DNA from: JAOUEA01 sp041287635
Lineage (GTDB): Bacteria > Actinomycetota > UBA4738 > HRBIN12
Direction of reading: 5' to 3'
Length of the DNA stretch: 64,000 nucleotides
Assembly: GCA_041287635.1 (NCBI GenBank)
Contig: JBGGNG010000152.1
Span: forward strand, 1-64,000
The position numbers and the translations under genes were made by a program. Position 1 is the first letter of the stretch, and each line of letters begins with the position of its first letter. This document shows positions 8,201 to 15,734 of the stretch, piece by piece. Below the pieces are notes generated by a model. It was not told the origin of the DNA, searched no databases, and saw only the letters and a program-made list of their open reading frames with translations.

Positions 8201-8544
8201 CGACTTCGTCGACCGGTGCGGCGGTTCACCGCCCGCAGCAGCTGCTCCTTGTTCATCCGGGATCGACCGTCGATGTTCAGGTCCTTCGCCTCCTCGTACA
8301 GCTGATCCCGGGTACGACCACCGGCGCCTCGATGCGAACGGAGACCCCCACGGCGTCCGCTCGAGATGTCCTCGCGTGACGAGCGAGAGCTCGTCTTCGC
8401 CTCCCCCGAGCGGGCGCGCTCCTTGTTGACCGTGCGCGCCGCGATCTCTTCGGACGAATCCTCGGACCGGCCGCGTTCGCGCAGCCCCTCCTTGATGTGC
8501 TCGTACTGGCGTTCCCGCTTCGCGTTCCACCCCTTCTGCGGCAT
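8197..8544 (-). CDS. Rho N-terminal-domain small protein
   Basis: A 115-residue very basic protein. The C-terminal 40 residues (LYEEAKDLNIDGRSRMNK...) match the Rho termination factor N-terminal fold, a small helical nucleic-acid-binding module. The N-terminal half has KRERQYEHIKEGLRERG and EEIAARTVNKERARSGE, an element found in actinobacterial proteins often labelled plasmid stabilisation protein. ATG 8544 is preceded by GAGGAGG. A GTTT-N16-GGGAAC promoter-like element lies just upstream, so stress control is likely. Confidence 0.82.
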   Translation of the reverse strand: MPQKGWNAKRERQYEHIKEGLRERGRSEDSSEEIAARTVNKERARSGEAKTSSRSSREDISSGRRGGLRSHRGAGGRTRDQLYEEAKDLNIDGRSRMNKEQLLRAVNRRTGRRSR

Positions 8545-8575
8545 CACGCATCCCTCCTCGTCGGACGCCTCGGTG

Positions 8576-8601
8576 GTTCCCTCCGGATCGGGTCGGCAAA
8601 C
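8576..8601 (-). promoter_or_regulatory. Sigma-F/B-like promoter GTTT-N16-GGGAAC
   Basis: Read on the minus strand, GTTT (complement of 8598-8601) and GGGAAC (complement of 8576-8581) are 16 bases apart. The expected start site falls 20-25 bases before the ribosome site of the Rho-N gene at 8544. The spacer begins GCCGACC, as in the element before the gene at 15405. Confidence 0.5.
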
Positions 8602-8606
8602 GCGGT

Positions 8607-8636
8607 TTGACATCGGTTCCGCGACGCGGATACGTT
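8607..8636 (+). promoter_or_regulatory. Housekeeping-type promoter TTGACA-N18-TACGTT for sulfur operon
   Basis: A perfect -35 TTGACA (8607-8612) is followed after 18 bases by TACGTT (8631-8636). It points toward the sulfite reductase operon and predicts a start near 8643, giving an untranslated leader of about 220 bases. It overlaps back-to-back with the minus-strand sigma-F-like promoter of the Rho-N gene. This 8545-8863 stretch has no ordinary gene; it holds these promoters, a possible leader peptide and a hairpin. Confidence 0.55.
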
Positions 8637-8672
8637 GCACCTGCAAATCCGACCTGAGGGGTACGAATCAAC

Positions 8673-8783
8673 GTGATCCGCACGCGCACGGCCGGGCTGG
8701 TGGGGGCCATGATTCCCTCGCGCCTCTGCGGCATGGCCGCGACCTGCGGCGCCTCGAGCGCCGACCCGCGCGCGCGGACCTGA
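8673..8783 (+). CDS. Possible cysteine-containing leader peptide
   Basis: A 36-codon ORF from GTG 8673, or 24 codons from the in-frame ATG 8709, with weak GAGGGG upstream. The peptide contains two Cys in the short stretch LCGMAATCG and ends 28 bases before a strong hairpin at 8811. Actinobacteria are known to use short cysteine-containing ORFs as attenuators before cysteine and sulfur genes. Here the Cys codons are not consecutive, so this is a suggestion from position, not a firm gene call. Confidence 0.3.
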   Translation: MIRTRTAGLVGAMIPSRLCGMAATCGASSADPRART

Positions 8784-8810
8784 CCTTCCCCACTCACCAC
8801 CGCACCGCCC

Positions 8811-8832
8811 GGGCCGCCGCGATCGGCGGCCC
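8811..8832 (+). terminator. Strong leader hairpin before sulfite reductase (attenuator candidate)
   Basis: A perfect 8-bp GC stem (GGGCCGCC at 8811-8818, GGCGGCCC at 8825-8832) with the loop GCGATC. It lies between the possible leader peptide and the ATG at 8864. There is no U-run, only CCTTCG, as usual in high-GC actinobacteria. It could terminate or pause transcription, or occlude translation. Confidence 0.45.
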
Positions 8833-8863
8833 TTCGCGTTCCCCGGACCGGCAGCACCGGACG

Positions 8864-10591
8864 ATGCCTATGACCGACACCTCGACCCCGGCCCCACGAA
8901 CCCCACGCCCTCGCGGCGAGGGGCAGTGGGGCATGGGTTACCACGAGCCACTGAACCCAGCCGAGCAGATCAAGAAGGAAGACGACGGACTCAACGTCCG
9001 CGAGCGGATCGAACACATCTTTGCGCCCGGCGGCTTCCGATCGATCGGCAAGCAGGACCTGCGCAGCCGCATGCGGTGGTGGGGGTTGTACACGCAGCGC
9101 ACGCAGGGCGTGCCGGGCGACCGCACCGGCAGCGCCGAGCCCGAGGAGCTCGAGGACGAGTTCTTCATGATGCGCATCCGCATCGACGGCGGGGCGATGA
9201 CCGCCGACCAGCTCCGGGCGATCGCGTGGGCGAGTGAGCGCTTCGGCCGCGACGTCGCCGACGTGACCGATCGCCAGAACGTGCAGCTGCACTGGATCCG
9301 CATCGAGGACGTGCCTCCGATCTGGGAGCGCATCGAGTCGGTCGGCCTGTCGACGCAGGAAGCTTGCGGCGACACGCCGCGCGTGATCCTCGGCTGCCCA
9401 CTCGCGGGGGTCACCGCCGACGAGGTATTCGACGCGACGCCCGATGTCCGGGCGGTCGCGGAGCGGTTCGTCGGCGACCCGGCGTTCTCGAACCTGCCGC
9501 GCAAGTACAAGACCTCGATCAGCGGGTGCGCCGCCGGATGCACGAACCACGAGATCAACGACGTCTCCTTCGTGGGCGTGGCCGGACCCGGCGGCGAGCT
9601 CGGGTACGACCTGCAGGTGGGGGGCGGCCTCTCGACGAACCCGATGTTCGCGCAGCGCCTGGGCGCGTTCGTGCCCCGCGAGCGCGTCCCGGAGGTCTGG
9701 GCGGGGGTCACGGCGTTGTTCCGCGAGTACGGCTACCGGCGCTCGCGCAACCACGCCCGCCTGAAGTTCCTCGTGAAGGACTGGGGCGCCGAACGCGTGC
9801 GTGAGGTGCTGGAGCGGGAGTTCCTCGAACACGGGCACCTGGCCGACGGACCCCCACCCCAACCGGCGCCGATGGGGGCCCGGGAGCACCTCGGGGTGAT
9901 GCCGCAACGCGACGGCCGGGTGTCGGTGGGGTTCGCCCCTCGGGCGGGTCGCGTCGCCGGGCACCAACTGCGCCTCGTCGCCGATCTGGCCGACAGGTTC
10001 GGCTCGGGATCGGTTCGGGCGACCGCACAGCAGAAGCTCGTGATCGTCGACGTGCAGGCATCCCGGGCCGACGAGCTCGTCGCCGACCTCGACGGGCTCG
10101 ACCTGCGAGCTCGCGGCAGCGTCTTCCGGCGGTCGACCATGGCGTGCACGGGCATCGAGTTCTGCAAGCTCGCGATCGGCGAGACCAAGGGCCGGGCGAC
10201 CTGGATCACGAGCGAGCTCGAGGCTCGGATGCCGGACTTCGACGAGGATGTGCGGATCCACGTGAACGGGTGCCCGAACTCGTGCGCACGGTTCCAGGTC
10301 GCGGACATCGGACTGATGTCGGCGCTGCGCGCGAGACCCGACGGCACGAAGAGCGACGCGTTCCTCGTGCATCTGGGGGGCACGATGGGCGACGGCGCGG
10401 CTTTCGGCCGCAAGGTCCGCGGGGTGAAGGTCTACGCCGAGGACACCGCCGACTACCTCGAGCTGCTGCTGCGCCGCTACGGAAGCCAGCGTGCCGACGG
10501 CGACACGTTCTCGTCGTTCGTGAACGGCCTCGACGCCGATGCGCTGGCACGGTTCGCGGAGCCCGCGGCCGCCCACGGGGAGCTGCGATGA
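8864..10591 (+). CDS. Ferredoxin-dependent sulfite/nitrite reductase
   Basis: A 575-residue enzyme with two ferredoxin-reductase half-domains and two siroheme/4Fe-4S domains. The first cluster pair is CTGIEFC (Cys-x5-Cys) and the second NGCPNSC (Cys-x3-Cys), which together ligate the cluster bridged to siroheme. SGCAAGCTNHEIND marks the first repeat. It reduces sulfite to sulfide (or nitrite to ammonia) in six electrons. The adjoining CysH and siroheme genes favour sulfite reductase. I chose ATG 8864 (ATG 8870 also possible); the frame is open further upstream, but that part lacks homology-like sequence. Its stop overlaps the next start. Confidence 0.9.
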   Translation: MPMTDTSTPAPRTPRPRGEGQWGMGYHEPLNPAEQIKKEDDGLNVRERIEHIFAPGGFRSIGKQDLRSRMRWWGLYTQRTQGVPGDRTGSAEPEELEDEFFMMRIRIDGGAMTADQLRAIAWASERFGRDVADVTDRQNVQLHWIRIEDVPPIWERIESVGLSTQEACGDTPRVILGCPLAGVTADEVFDATPDVRAVAERFVGDPAFSNLPRKYKTSISGCAAGCTNHEINDVSFVGVAGPGGELGYDLQVGGGLSTNPMFAQRLGAFVPRERVPEVWAGVTALFREYGYRRSRNHARLKFLVKDWGAERVREVLEREFLEHGHLADGPPPQPAPMGAREHLGVMPQRDGRVSVGFAPRAGRVAGHQLRLVADLADRFGSGSVRATAQQKLVIVDVQASRADELVADLDGLDLRARGSVFRRSTMACTGIEFCKLAIGETKGRATWITSELEARMPDFDEDVRIHVNGCPNSCARFQVADIGLMSALRARPDGTKSDAFLVHLGGTMGDGAAFGRKVRGVKVYAEDTADYLELLLRRYGSQRADGDTFSSFVNGLDADALARFAEPAAAHGELR

Positions 10592-10737
10592 CGGGCGTGC
10601 GCGCGGTGCCCTTCTACTGCCCGTTCTGCGGCGAGCAGGACATCCGGCCCGACGACGCCGCCACGACGGCATGGCGTTGCGAGTCGTGCGAGCGCGGCTT
10701 CGAGTTGACCGCGATCACCGTCGGGGGTGGGGGCTGA
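10588..10737 (+). CDS. Small zinc-ribbon protein in sulfur operon
   Basis: A 49-residue protein with two CxxC pairs (YCPFCGEQD near residue 11 and RCESCERGF near 31), a minimal zinc ribbon. Its ATG overlaps the sulfite reductase stop (ATGA) and its stop overlaps the CysH start (TGATG), so it is clearly part of the operon. Similar tiny zinc ribbons sit between sulfite reductase and CysH in other actinobacteria; the role (regulation, cluster delivery or assembly) is unknown. Confidence 0.8.
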   Translation: MTGVRAVPFYCPFCGEQDIRPDDAATTAWRCESCERGFELTAITVGGGG

Positions 10738-11564
10738 TGGCCGACTCGGATCCGCGGGCACCCTGGCACGAGCCGGCGATGCCGGTCCTCGACGAGGAAG
10801 CCGCGTGGGTGCACGACGCCGCCCAGCGGTTCGAGCACTCGAGGGCCGAGGAGCTGCTCGGATGGGCGCTCGACAGCTTCCACCCGAAGCTCGCGATCAG
10901 CGCGGCGGGCGGCGTCGACGGCATGGTGCTGATCGATATGGCGTGGCGGCTGGATCCCGCCGTGCGCGTGTTCACCCTCGACACGGGGCGACTGCCACCC
11001 GAGACGTACACGCTCTTCGAGGAGGTCCGGGAGCGCTACGGCATCGCCGTCGAGTTCGAGTACCCCGACACGTCGGCGGTCGCCTCCCTCGTGAACCGCG
11101 AAGGCCCGAACCTCATGTATCGGGGCGTGGACCTGCGGCTCGCGTGCTGCGCCGTGCGCAAGGTCGAGCCGCTCCGGCGCAAGCTGGCCTCCCTCGACGC
11201 GTGGATCGCCGGCCTGCGCCGGGAACAGTGGGCCTCGCGCCGCAACATCGCCAAGGTCGAGCTCGATCGCGACCACGGCGGCATCGTGAAGCTGAACCCG
11301 CTCGCCGACTGGACCCTCGACCAGGTCTGGGACTACGTGCGCACGCACGAAGTGCCCTCCCACGAGCTCTTCGACCACGGGTACACCTCGATCGGATGTG
11401 CGCCGTGCACCCGTCCGGTCGAGCCGGGGGAACCCGAACGGGCAGGTCGGTGGTGGTGGGAGCACGACACCGCGAAGGAATGCGGCATCCACTGCAGCGT
11501 GGAGCTCGCGGGGTCACGGAGCGATCGCGAGAAGGCGGAAGCCGCCGTTGAAGGAGGCTCGTGA
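10737..11564 (+). CDS. cysH: APS-type phosphoadenylyl/adenylyl-sulfate reductase
   Basis: A 275-residue CysH that reduces activated sulfate to sulfite with thioredoxin as donor. The CC pair in LACCAVRKVEP and the Cys-x2-Cys in IGCAPCTRP are the four ligands of the 4Fe-4S cluster found in APS reductases and absent from PAPS-only enzymes. The C-terminal ECGIHC carries the catalytic Cys. The start is ATG 10737, overlapping the zinc-ribbon stop. ATP sulfurylase genes are not in the window. Confidence 0.93.
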   Translation: MADSDPRAPWHEPAMPVLDEEAAWVHDAAQRFEHSRAEELLGWALDSFHPKLAISAAGGVDGMVLIDMAWRLDPAVRVFTLDTGRLPPETYTLFEEVRERYGIAVEFEYPDTSAVASLVNREGPNLMYRGVDLRLACCAVRKVEPLRRKLASLDAWIAGLRREQWASRRNIAKVELDRDHGGIVKLNPLADWTLDQVWDYVRTHEVPSHELFDHGYTSIGCAPCTRPVEPGEPERAGRWWWEHDTAKECGIHCSVELAGSRSDREKAEAAVEGGS

Positions 11565-12214
11565 TGCCGTTCGGCTATCCCGTGATGCTCGAGCTGTCGG
11601 GGCGACGGTGCGTCGTGATCGGCGCCGATGCCGTACGAGAAGGCAAGGTCGAGGCGATGATCGCCGCCGGTGCCGACGACGTGCTGGTCGTGGCGTCGGG
11701 TCCGGCGGACGCACTCGACGGACTCGCGAGGATCGACGGCGTTGCCGTGGAACGCCGCTCGTGGCGCGCCGCCGACCTGAACGGGGCGTTCCTCGTAGTG
11801 GCGGCGAGCCGCGACCACGGCGAACGCGACGCGATCGCCCGTGAAGCCCGCTGCCGCCGGGTGCTCATCAACGTGATGGACGACATCCCCAACTGCGACT
11901 GGTCGGCGCCGAGCGTCGTGCGCCGTGGTGAGCTCGTACTGGCGATCGCGACCGGAGGCGCGTCACCGGCCCTGGCGAAGAAGTTGCGCGCGCAACTATC
12001 GGCGTCCCTCGGCGAGGAGTGGTCCGAGGTCCTGGCGGTCCTGCGTACGGTGCGCGCCGAGACGATGCCGGCGCTGCCCGACTTCACGATCCGGGCTCAG
12101 CGATGGGCCGAGGCGCTCGACCTCGACGAGGCGGCCACCCTCGCGCGCGAGGGGCGTGGCGACGAGCTCGCCGCCAGGCTCCGTGAGCGCCTGCTGCAGG
12201 AGGCGCCGGCATGA
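11564..12214 (+). CDS. Precorrin-2 dehydrogenase / sirohydrochlorin ferrochelatase
   Basis: A 216-residue protein resembling Met8p and the N-terminal half of CysG. The opening PVMLELSGRRCVVIGAD is a Rossmann NAD site, and INVMDDIPNCDWSAPSVVRRGELVLAIATGGASPALAK is the family's dimer/active-site region (given here as the span of about residues 104-142). It oxidises precorrin-2 and may insert iron to make siroheme for the upstream sulfite reductase. ATG 11564 overlaps the CysH stop (TGATG); GTG 11561 is an alternative. The stop overlaps the SUMT start. Confidence 0.88.
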   Translation: MPFGYPVMLELSGRRCVVIGADAVREGKVEAMIAAGADDVLVVASGPADALDGLARIDGVAVERRSWRAADLNGAFLVVAASRDHGERDAIAREARCRRVLINVMDDIPNCDWSAPSVVRRGELVLAIATGGASPALAKKLRAQLSASLGEEWSEVLAVLRTVRAETMPALPDFTIRAQRWAEALDLDEAATLAREGRGDELAARLRERLLQEAPA

Positions 12215-12996
12215 CCGGGCGCGTGGTGCTCGTCGGTGCGGGCCCCGGCGATCCGGAGCTGATCACCGTGAAGGGAGCCAGGGCCCTCGCCGTGGCCGAC
12301 GTCGTCGTCTACGACCGCCTCGCCGCCCCGGCCCTGCTCGACCTGGTCCCGCCGGGCGCCCGCCGCATCTACGCCGGCAAAGAGCCTGGCAAGCAGGCGA
12401 TGGGGCAGCATGAGATCGGTGTTCTGCTCGTGCAGGAGGCCGCGCGCGGCCATGTGGTCGTGCGCCTCAAGGGGGGCGACCCGTTCGTCTTCGGGCGCGG
12501 TGGCGAGGAGATGCTCGCATGCGAGGAAGCCGGCATCCCGGTCGAGATCGTCCCCGGCATCACCAGCGCCGTCGCGGCACCGGCCGCGGCCGACATCCCC
12601 CTGACCCATCGCTCGATCGCACGATCCTTCGCCGTGGTCACCGGGTCGACCGCCCACGCCGAGGACACCGTCGATCTCACTCGCATGGCGATCGCCACCG
12701 ACACGCTCGTCGTGTTGATGGCGGCCGGGAGGCTGGCCGAGACGTGCGCCACGCTGATCGACGCCGGGCGGCCCGGGTCGACACCCGCCGCGGTCGTGCA
12801 GTGGGCGTGGACCGACGACCAGCGCACCGTCGTCGGCACCCTCGACGACCTGCCCACGCTCGCGGCGGCTGCGAGCATCGGGCCCCCCGCAACGCTCGTG
12901 ATCGGCGACGTCGTCTCGGTGCCGAGGTCGGTGGCGCCCGCCGGAGATCCTCGTCCCGCGGCGACGACGCGTGTGGACCGAACCACTCCTGGGTAA
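12211..12996 (+). CDS. cobA: Uroporphyrinogen-III C-methyltransferase (SUMT)
   Basis: A 261-residue SAM-dependent methyltransferase of the CobA/CysG-C family that makes precorrin-2 from uroporphyrinogen III. Motifs are VGAGPGDPELITVKG (residues 8-22), VVYDRL, VRLKGGDPFVFGRGGEE (about 87-103), and VPGITSA (about 117-123). With the preceding dehydrogenase/chelatase gene, overlapped by four bases, it supplies siroheme. The last 15 residues are Pro/Arg-rich and their DNA contains the GTGT-N16-GGGTAA element of the next gene. Confidence 0.93.
   Translation: MTGRVVLVGAGPGDPELITVKGARALAVADVVVYDRLAAPALLDLVPPGARRIYAGKEPGKQAMGQHEIGVLLVQEAARGHVVVRLKGGDPFVFGRGGEEMLACEEAGIPVEIVPGITSAVAAPAAADIPLTHRSIARSFAVVTGSTAHAEDTVDLTRMAIATDTLVVLMAAGRLAETCATLIDAGRPGSTPAAVVQWAWTDDQRTVVGTLDDLPTLAAAASIGPPATLVIGDVVSVPRSVAPAGDPRPAATTRVDRTTPG
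12971..12996 (+). promoter_or_regulatory. Sigma-F/B-like promoter GTGT-N16-GGGTAA
   Basis: GTGT at 12971-12974 and GGGTAA at 12991-12996, 16 bases apart, sit within the last codons of cobA. The predicted start is about 45 bases before the ATG at 13052. One base differs from the -35 consensus GTTT. Confidence 0.5.
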
Positions 12997-13051
12997 CCCG
13001 CCCATACCGACGCCGGGCATCTCGCCCGGCACGAGCGATGGGAGGATCGAC

Positions 13052-13504
13052 ATGGCGAGTCGCATGGCCGAACGCATGGGCGATCTCGGCGATCGAGCCC
13101 GGGAACGCATGACGGAGACACGTCTGGACAAGATGGATCGGGAGAACGACCGTCTCAAGCACGAGGTGCGCCTGCTCCGCGAGGACCTGCACGAAGAGCG
13201 TGGTTCGCTGTCGCGAGCGCTCGACGCGCTGGCTCGCAACGAGCACGTGACCGTGGAGACGAAGACGCCGAGGCGCCGCGGCAGGATCGTCCGCACCCTG
13301 GTGATCGGTGGGGGAGCCTACGTGTTGGGGACCCGAGCCGGGCGGGAGCGCTACGACCAGATCGTGGGGAAGCTCCGCGCGATGAGGTCCTCCGTCCAGG
13401 ACCGGCAGGATTCGACCGGCGAGCAGGCTCCGTGGCAGGCAGCGAGCCCTGACTCGGCACGGACCGCCATGACACGGTCGTCTGAAACGACGCCCACCGT
13501 CTGA
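13052..13504 (+). CDS. YtxH-like coiled-coil/membrane-associated protein
   Basis: A 150-residue protein with GGGAGG before ATG 13052. Residues about 5-60 form a charged coiled coil (KMDRENDRLKHEVRLLRED). A short hydrophobic turn and the motif YVLGTRAGRERYDQI (about 90-104) follow, which is seen in many small actinobacterial YtxH-like stress proteins. The C-terminus is disordered. A sigma-F-like promoter lies directly upstream, so it is likely stress-induced. Molecular role unknown. Confidence 0.75.
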   Translation: MASRMAERMGDLGDRARERMTETRLDKMDRENDRLKHEVRLLREDLHEERGSLSRALDALARNEHVTVETKTPRRRGRIVRTLVIGGGAYVLGTRAGRERYDQIVGKLRAMRSSVQDRQDSTGEQAPWQAASPDSARTAMTRSSETTPTV

Positions 13505-13519
13505 TTGCGATCTACGGGC

Positions 13520-13558
13520 ACGAACGGGCGCGAGGGATACATCCTCGCGCCCGTTCGT
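13520..13558. terminator. Bidirectional terminator, 16-bp perfect stem
   Basis: A perfect 16-bp inverted repeat (arms 13520-13535 and 13543-13558) with a 7-base loop GATACAT. It lies 15 bases after the YtxH-like gene and 41 bases after the convergent gene ending at 13599, so it probably terminates both. Confidence 0.85.
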
Positions 13559-13598
13559 ACGTTCGGGGGACACGGCCCCTCAAGGACCGACCTCCCGA

Positions 13599-13901
13599 TC
13601 ACGACCTTCCGTCGGCGTGAGGGTCCTCCGTGCGCAGGCTCGGGTAGGTGGCCACCAAGGCTCCGATCGCCGTACAAACCAGCGCGGCACCGACCGAGAC
13701 GATCCACGACATCGACTCGCCGTCGTCGCGGACGAGCTCAGCCAGAAGCCACCCGGCAGGGATACCGACCAGCAGTCCCCACACGCCGCCGATGATCATG
13801 TACCGCAGTTGGCGTCGCACCGTCCTCGGGGCGCCGACCACCTGGTCAGGCGGCCGGTCGAGGGGCTCGCCGGTCGCGGGATGGGTCGATGATCGCCTCA
13901 T
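13599..13901 (-). CDS. Small two-helix membrane protein
   Basis: A 100-residue protein with hydrophobic segments at about residues 35-53 and 65-85, flanked by charged ends. GGVWGLLVGIPAGWLLAELV suggests a glycine-rich helix. No family is recognised. Its ATG overlaps the stop of the upstream acidic protein gene (ATGA), so both probably come from the promoter at 14116-14141. Confidence 0.65.
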   Translation of the reverse strand: MRRSSTHPATGEPLDRPPDQVVGAPRTVRRQLRYMIIGGVWGLLVGIPAGWLLAELVRDDGESMSWIVSVGAALVCTAIGALVATYPSLRTEDPHADGRS

Positions 13902-14068
13902 GCGTCGCCTTCGCCGTCCGTCGGGCCGGGCACGGGCTGACCGATCTCCGGGCTCTCGGGCTCGAGCGTGCGCTCCAACGCGTCGTCCTCGCTCTCAGGC
14001 AACTCCTCGGGGCGTTCGCCTTCCGGCAGTTCCTCGGGCATCCCGCGTCCTGGCGTCTCGATGTGCAC
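13898..14068 (-). CDS. Small acidic Pro/Glu-rich protein
   Basis: A 56-residue protein starting at GTG 14068, chosen because GGAAGGAG lies six bases upstream; GTG 14089 is an alternative that lacks this. It contains the near repeat PEELPEGERPEELPESE and is very acidic and probably disordered. Its function is unknown. It is the first gene after a sigma-F-like promoter and overlaps the following membrane protein gene. Confidence 0.55.
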   Translation of the reverse strand: MHIETPGRGMPEELPEGERPEELPESEDDALERTLEPESPEIGQPVPGPTDGEGDA

Positions 14069-14115
14069 GTGGGCTCCTTCCCGGCTCACGCACCGTGCGC
14101 CGAGCCGGGGTCACC

Positions 14116-14141
14116 TTTCCCGGCACCGCCGGATGGGAAAC
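14116..14141 (-). promoter_or_regulatory. Sigma-F/B-like promoter GTTT-N16-GGGAAA
   Basis: On the minus strand GTTT (complement of 14138-14141) and GGGAAA (complement of 14116-14121) are 16 bases apart, about 40 bases before the start at 14068. This is the same architecture as before 4131, 8544 and 13052. Confidence 0.5.
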
Positions 14142-14189
14142 GGGTGTGGGAACGACACTGAGTGGCGAGGAGTAAACCCACGGCAGCAG

Positions 14190-14222
14190 AACGGCCCGCC
14201 CGGCTGCGCCGGGCGGGCCGTT
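14190..14222. terminator. Terminator hairpin, 15-bp perfect stem
   Basis: Arms 14190-14204 and 14208-14222 pair perfectly (15 bp) around the loop TGC. It lies 18 bases past the stop of the CsbD-like gene, on whose strand it should act. It separates that operon from the next promoter at 14141. Confidence 0.85.
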
Positions 14223-14239
14223 GCTCTGAGACGTCTACG

Positions 14240-14425
14240 TCAGCGGTCGCCGTCGAGCGCGTCGTGCACCTTCTCCTTGACGGTGTCGACTGCGTCGCCG
14301 GCCTTCTCCTTCACGTCGGCGCCGGCGCGGTCCATCTTGCCCTCACGCTCGAGCCGTTCGTCGTCGGTCAGGTCGCCGACGTTCTCCTTGATCGTTCCCT
14401 TCGCCTTGTCCACGTGCTCACCCAT
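14240..14425 (-). CDS. CsbD-family stress protein
   Basis: A 61-residue hydrophilic protein with the CsbD signature KAKGTIKENVGDLTDDERLE near the N-terminus and a second similar stretch, VKEKAGDAVDTVKEKVHDAL. CsbD genes are controlled by sigma-B in Bacillus; the molecular function is unknown. GGAGGG precedes ATG 14425. It is 26 bases downstream of the mechanosensitive-type gene and probably in its transcript. Confidence 0.88.
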   Translation of the reverse strand: MGEHVDKAKGTIKENVGDLTDDERLEREGKMDRAGADVKEKAGDAVDTVKEKVHDALDGDR

Positions 14426-14451
14426 CGCGATCCCTCCGTTCGTCGTCGGTA

Positions 14452-15195
14452 CTAGAGCGTGCCGGTGCCCACCTCGGGCACCGCTTCGTCGTCGTTGCCT
14501 CGTGACTGGACCTCGGCCTGGACATCGCGGGCCGTGGACTCGGCCGAATGGCTCCAGCGCTCGAGCCAACGGCGGGCGATCGGGATGCCCCCGACGCCGA
14601 ACGCGACGACCGCCGAGCCGACCACCATGATCAGCAGCGCGTAGAAGAGCCCGGTCACGATCGCGGGTGCGACCTGCAGTTGATCGAGAGCGGCGAAGAT
14701 CCCGACCACCAGGATCGCGATGCCCGCGCCCTTGGCGATCACGGAGCCGCCGCGCACCGCGCCGAGCATCGGCTCGAGGACGTCGGTCAACGCCCTCGCG
14801 AGCACGGCCGCGATCACCAGGATCACGACGGCGACGATCAGGTTCGGCAGGTAGGCGATCAGCCCTTCCAGCAGGTCGCTGATCGGGTTCGGACCCCAGA
14901 TGCCGAACGCGAGTTGCAGCGCGATCAGGAACACGAGCCAGAAGACGATCACGCCGATCACGTCCGACGGATCGGTCTTGCTGCGCTCGAACGCCTGGCG
15001 CATCGACCCCCGCTCCACGAGGTTGTCGAAGCCCACCCGCTCCAGCAGCGCATCAGCGAGCTTCGACAGCGCCTTCGCGACGAAGTAGCCGATCAGCAGG
15101 ATCACGAAGAAGCCCAGAAGCTTCGGGGCGAACGTGACGACGTCGGCCCATGCCTCTTCCAGACCTTGCTCGATGTCGATCTGTGCCAGCACCAT
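14452..15195 (-). CDS. Membrane protein with conserved TM-helix repeats (CmpX/MscS-like)
   Basis: A 247-residue protein with about five membrane helices. GFFVILLIGYFVAKALSK and ILVIAAVLARALTDVL are two copies of the amphipathic TM_helix motif (Pfam TM_helix, as in CmpX), often found in MscS-related small channels. There is no MscS beta domain. It probably acts in osmotic or envelope stress. It is 12 bases after a small membrane gene and upstream of CsbD, forming a stress-type operon. Confidence 0.8.
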   Translation of the reverse strand: MVLAQIDIEQGLEEAWADVVTFAPKLLGFFVILLIGYFVAKALSKLADALLERVGFDNLVERGSMRQAFERSKTDPSDVIGVIVFWLVFLIALQLAFGIWGPNPISDLLEGLIAYLPNLIVAVVILVIAAVLARALTDVLEPMLGAVRGGSVIAKGAGIAILVVGIFAALDQLQVAPAIVTGLFYALLIMVVGSAVVAFGVGGIPIARRWLERWSHSAESTARDVQAEVQSRGNDDEAVPEVGTGTL

Positions 15196-15207
15196 GAGAG
15201 GCCTCCG

Positions 15208-15405
15208 TCAGTCCAGGATGCTCACGCCACCGGGGCCGACCAGCAGGCCAGCGATGATCAGCAGGATGCCCCAGAGCAATGCCCCACGAACGATGGACAC
15301 GATGCCTACGACCACAAGCACAGCGGCGATGATCCACAGGATCGTGTCCGTGGCACCCTCATTCCCCCCGTTCTGGGCGAGCAGCGCAAAACCAGTCTGC
15401 AACAT
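15208..15405 (-). CDS. Small membrane protein with C-terminal GPGGVSILD
   Basis: A 65-residue protein from ATG 15405, preceded by GAGGGAGGG. Two hydrophobic helices (about residues 20-38 and 42-57) are followed by the C-terminal GPGGVSILD, a signature of short actinobacterial membrane proteins. Function unknown. It is the first gene after a sigma-F-like element at 15458-15483 and leads the channel/CsbD group. Confidence 0.75.
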   Translation of the reverse strand: MLQTGFALLAQNGGNEGATDTILWIIAAVLVVVGIVSIVRGALLWGILLIIAGLLVGPGGVSILD

Positions 15406-15457
15406 GATTCCCTCCCTCAGCGCGCACGGTGCGCGGTCATGGATGTCGGGAGGTGTC

Positions 15458-15483
15458 TTGTCCATCCATGCCGGTCGGCAAAC
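15458..15483 (-). promoter_or_regulatory. Weak sigma-F/B-like promoter GTTT-N16-GGACAA
   Basis: On the minus strand GTTT (complement of 15480-15483) and GGACAA (complement of 15458-15463) are 16 bases apart. The -10 has two differences from GGGTAA. The -35 and first spacer bases, GTTTGCCGACC, are identical to those before the Rho-N gene at 8544, which supports a shared function. Confidence 0.35.
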
Positions 15484-15501
15484 CTCGCCGAGGGTGTCGA
15501 G

Positions 15502-15723
15502 TCAGGCCCGACGGGTCCCGAAGCGTCGGTGCAAGAGCCCGCGCAGCCAGCCGACACGGCTCGACGCCTGATCGGCCTTCACGGCGGCGTCGTCAAGCAC
15601 CTCGGCGACCTGGGGGTCGTCGTTCACCTTCGCGGCCTGTTCGATCGCCTCTGCGGTCTCGATCGAGGCCGCATGCGCGGCGTCGGCTCCGGCGAGCTCC
15701 GAGGGGTCTTCTTCGGCTGGCAT
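15502..15723 (-). CDS. Small helical protein of unknown function
   Basis: A 73-residue protein from ATG 15723, eleven bases after the C45-like hydrolase gene. It is Ala/Asp/Glu-rich and predicted helical (ETAEAIEQAAKVNDDPQVAEV), with a basic C-terminus WLRGLLHRRFGTRRA. No family is recognised. It probably shares a transcript with the hydrolase. Confidence 0.55.
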   Translation of the reverse strand: MPAEEDPSELAGADAAHAASIETAEAIEQAAKVNDDPQVAEVLDDAAVKADQASSRVGWLRGLLHRRFGTRRA

Positions 15724-15734
15724 CGACACCCAAC

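Noticed and set aside
7664..10672. A 1002-codon minus-strand open frame
   Set aside because: Only its last about 178 codons code for the membrane protein. The rest is opposite to the sulfite reductase gene, which has clear cluster motifs.
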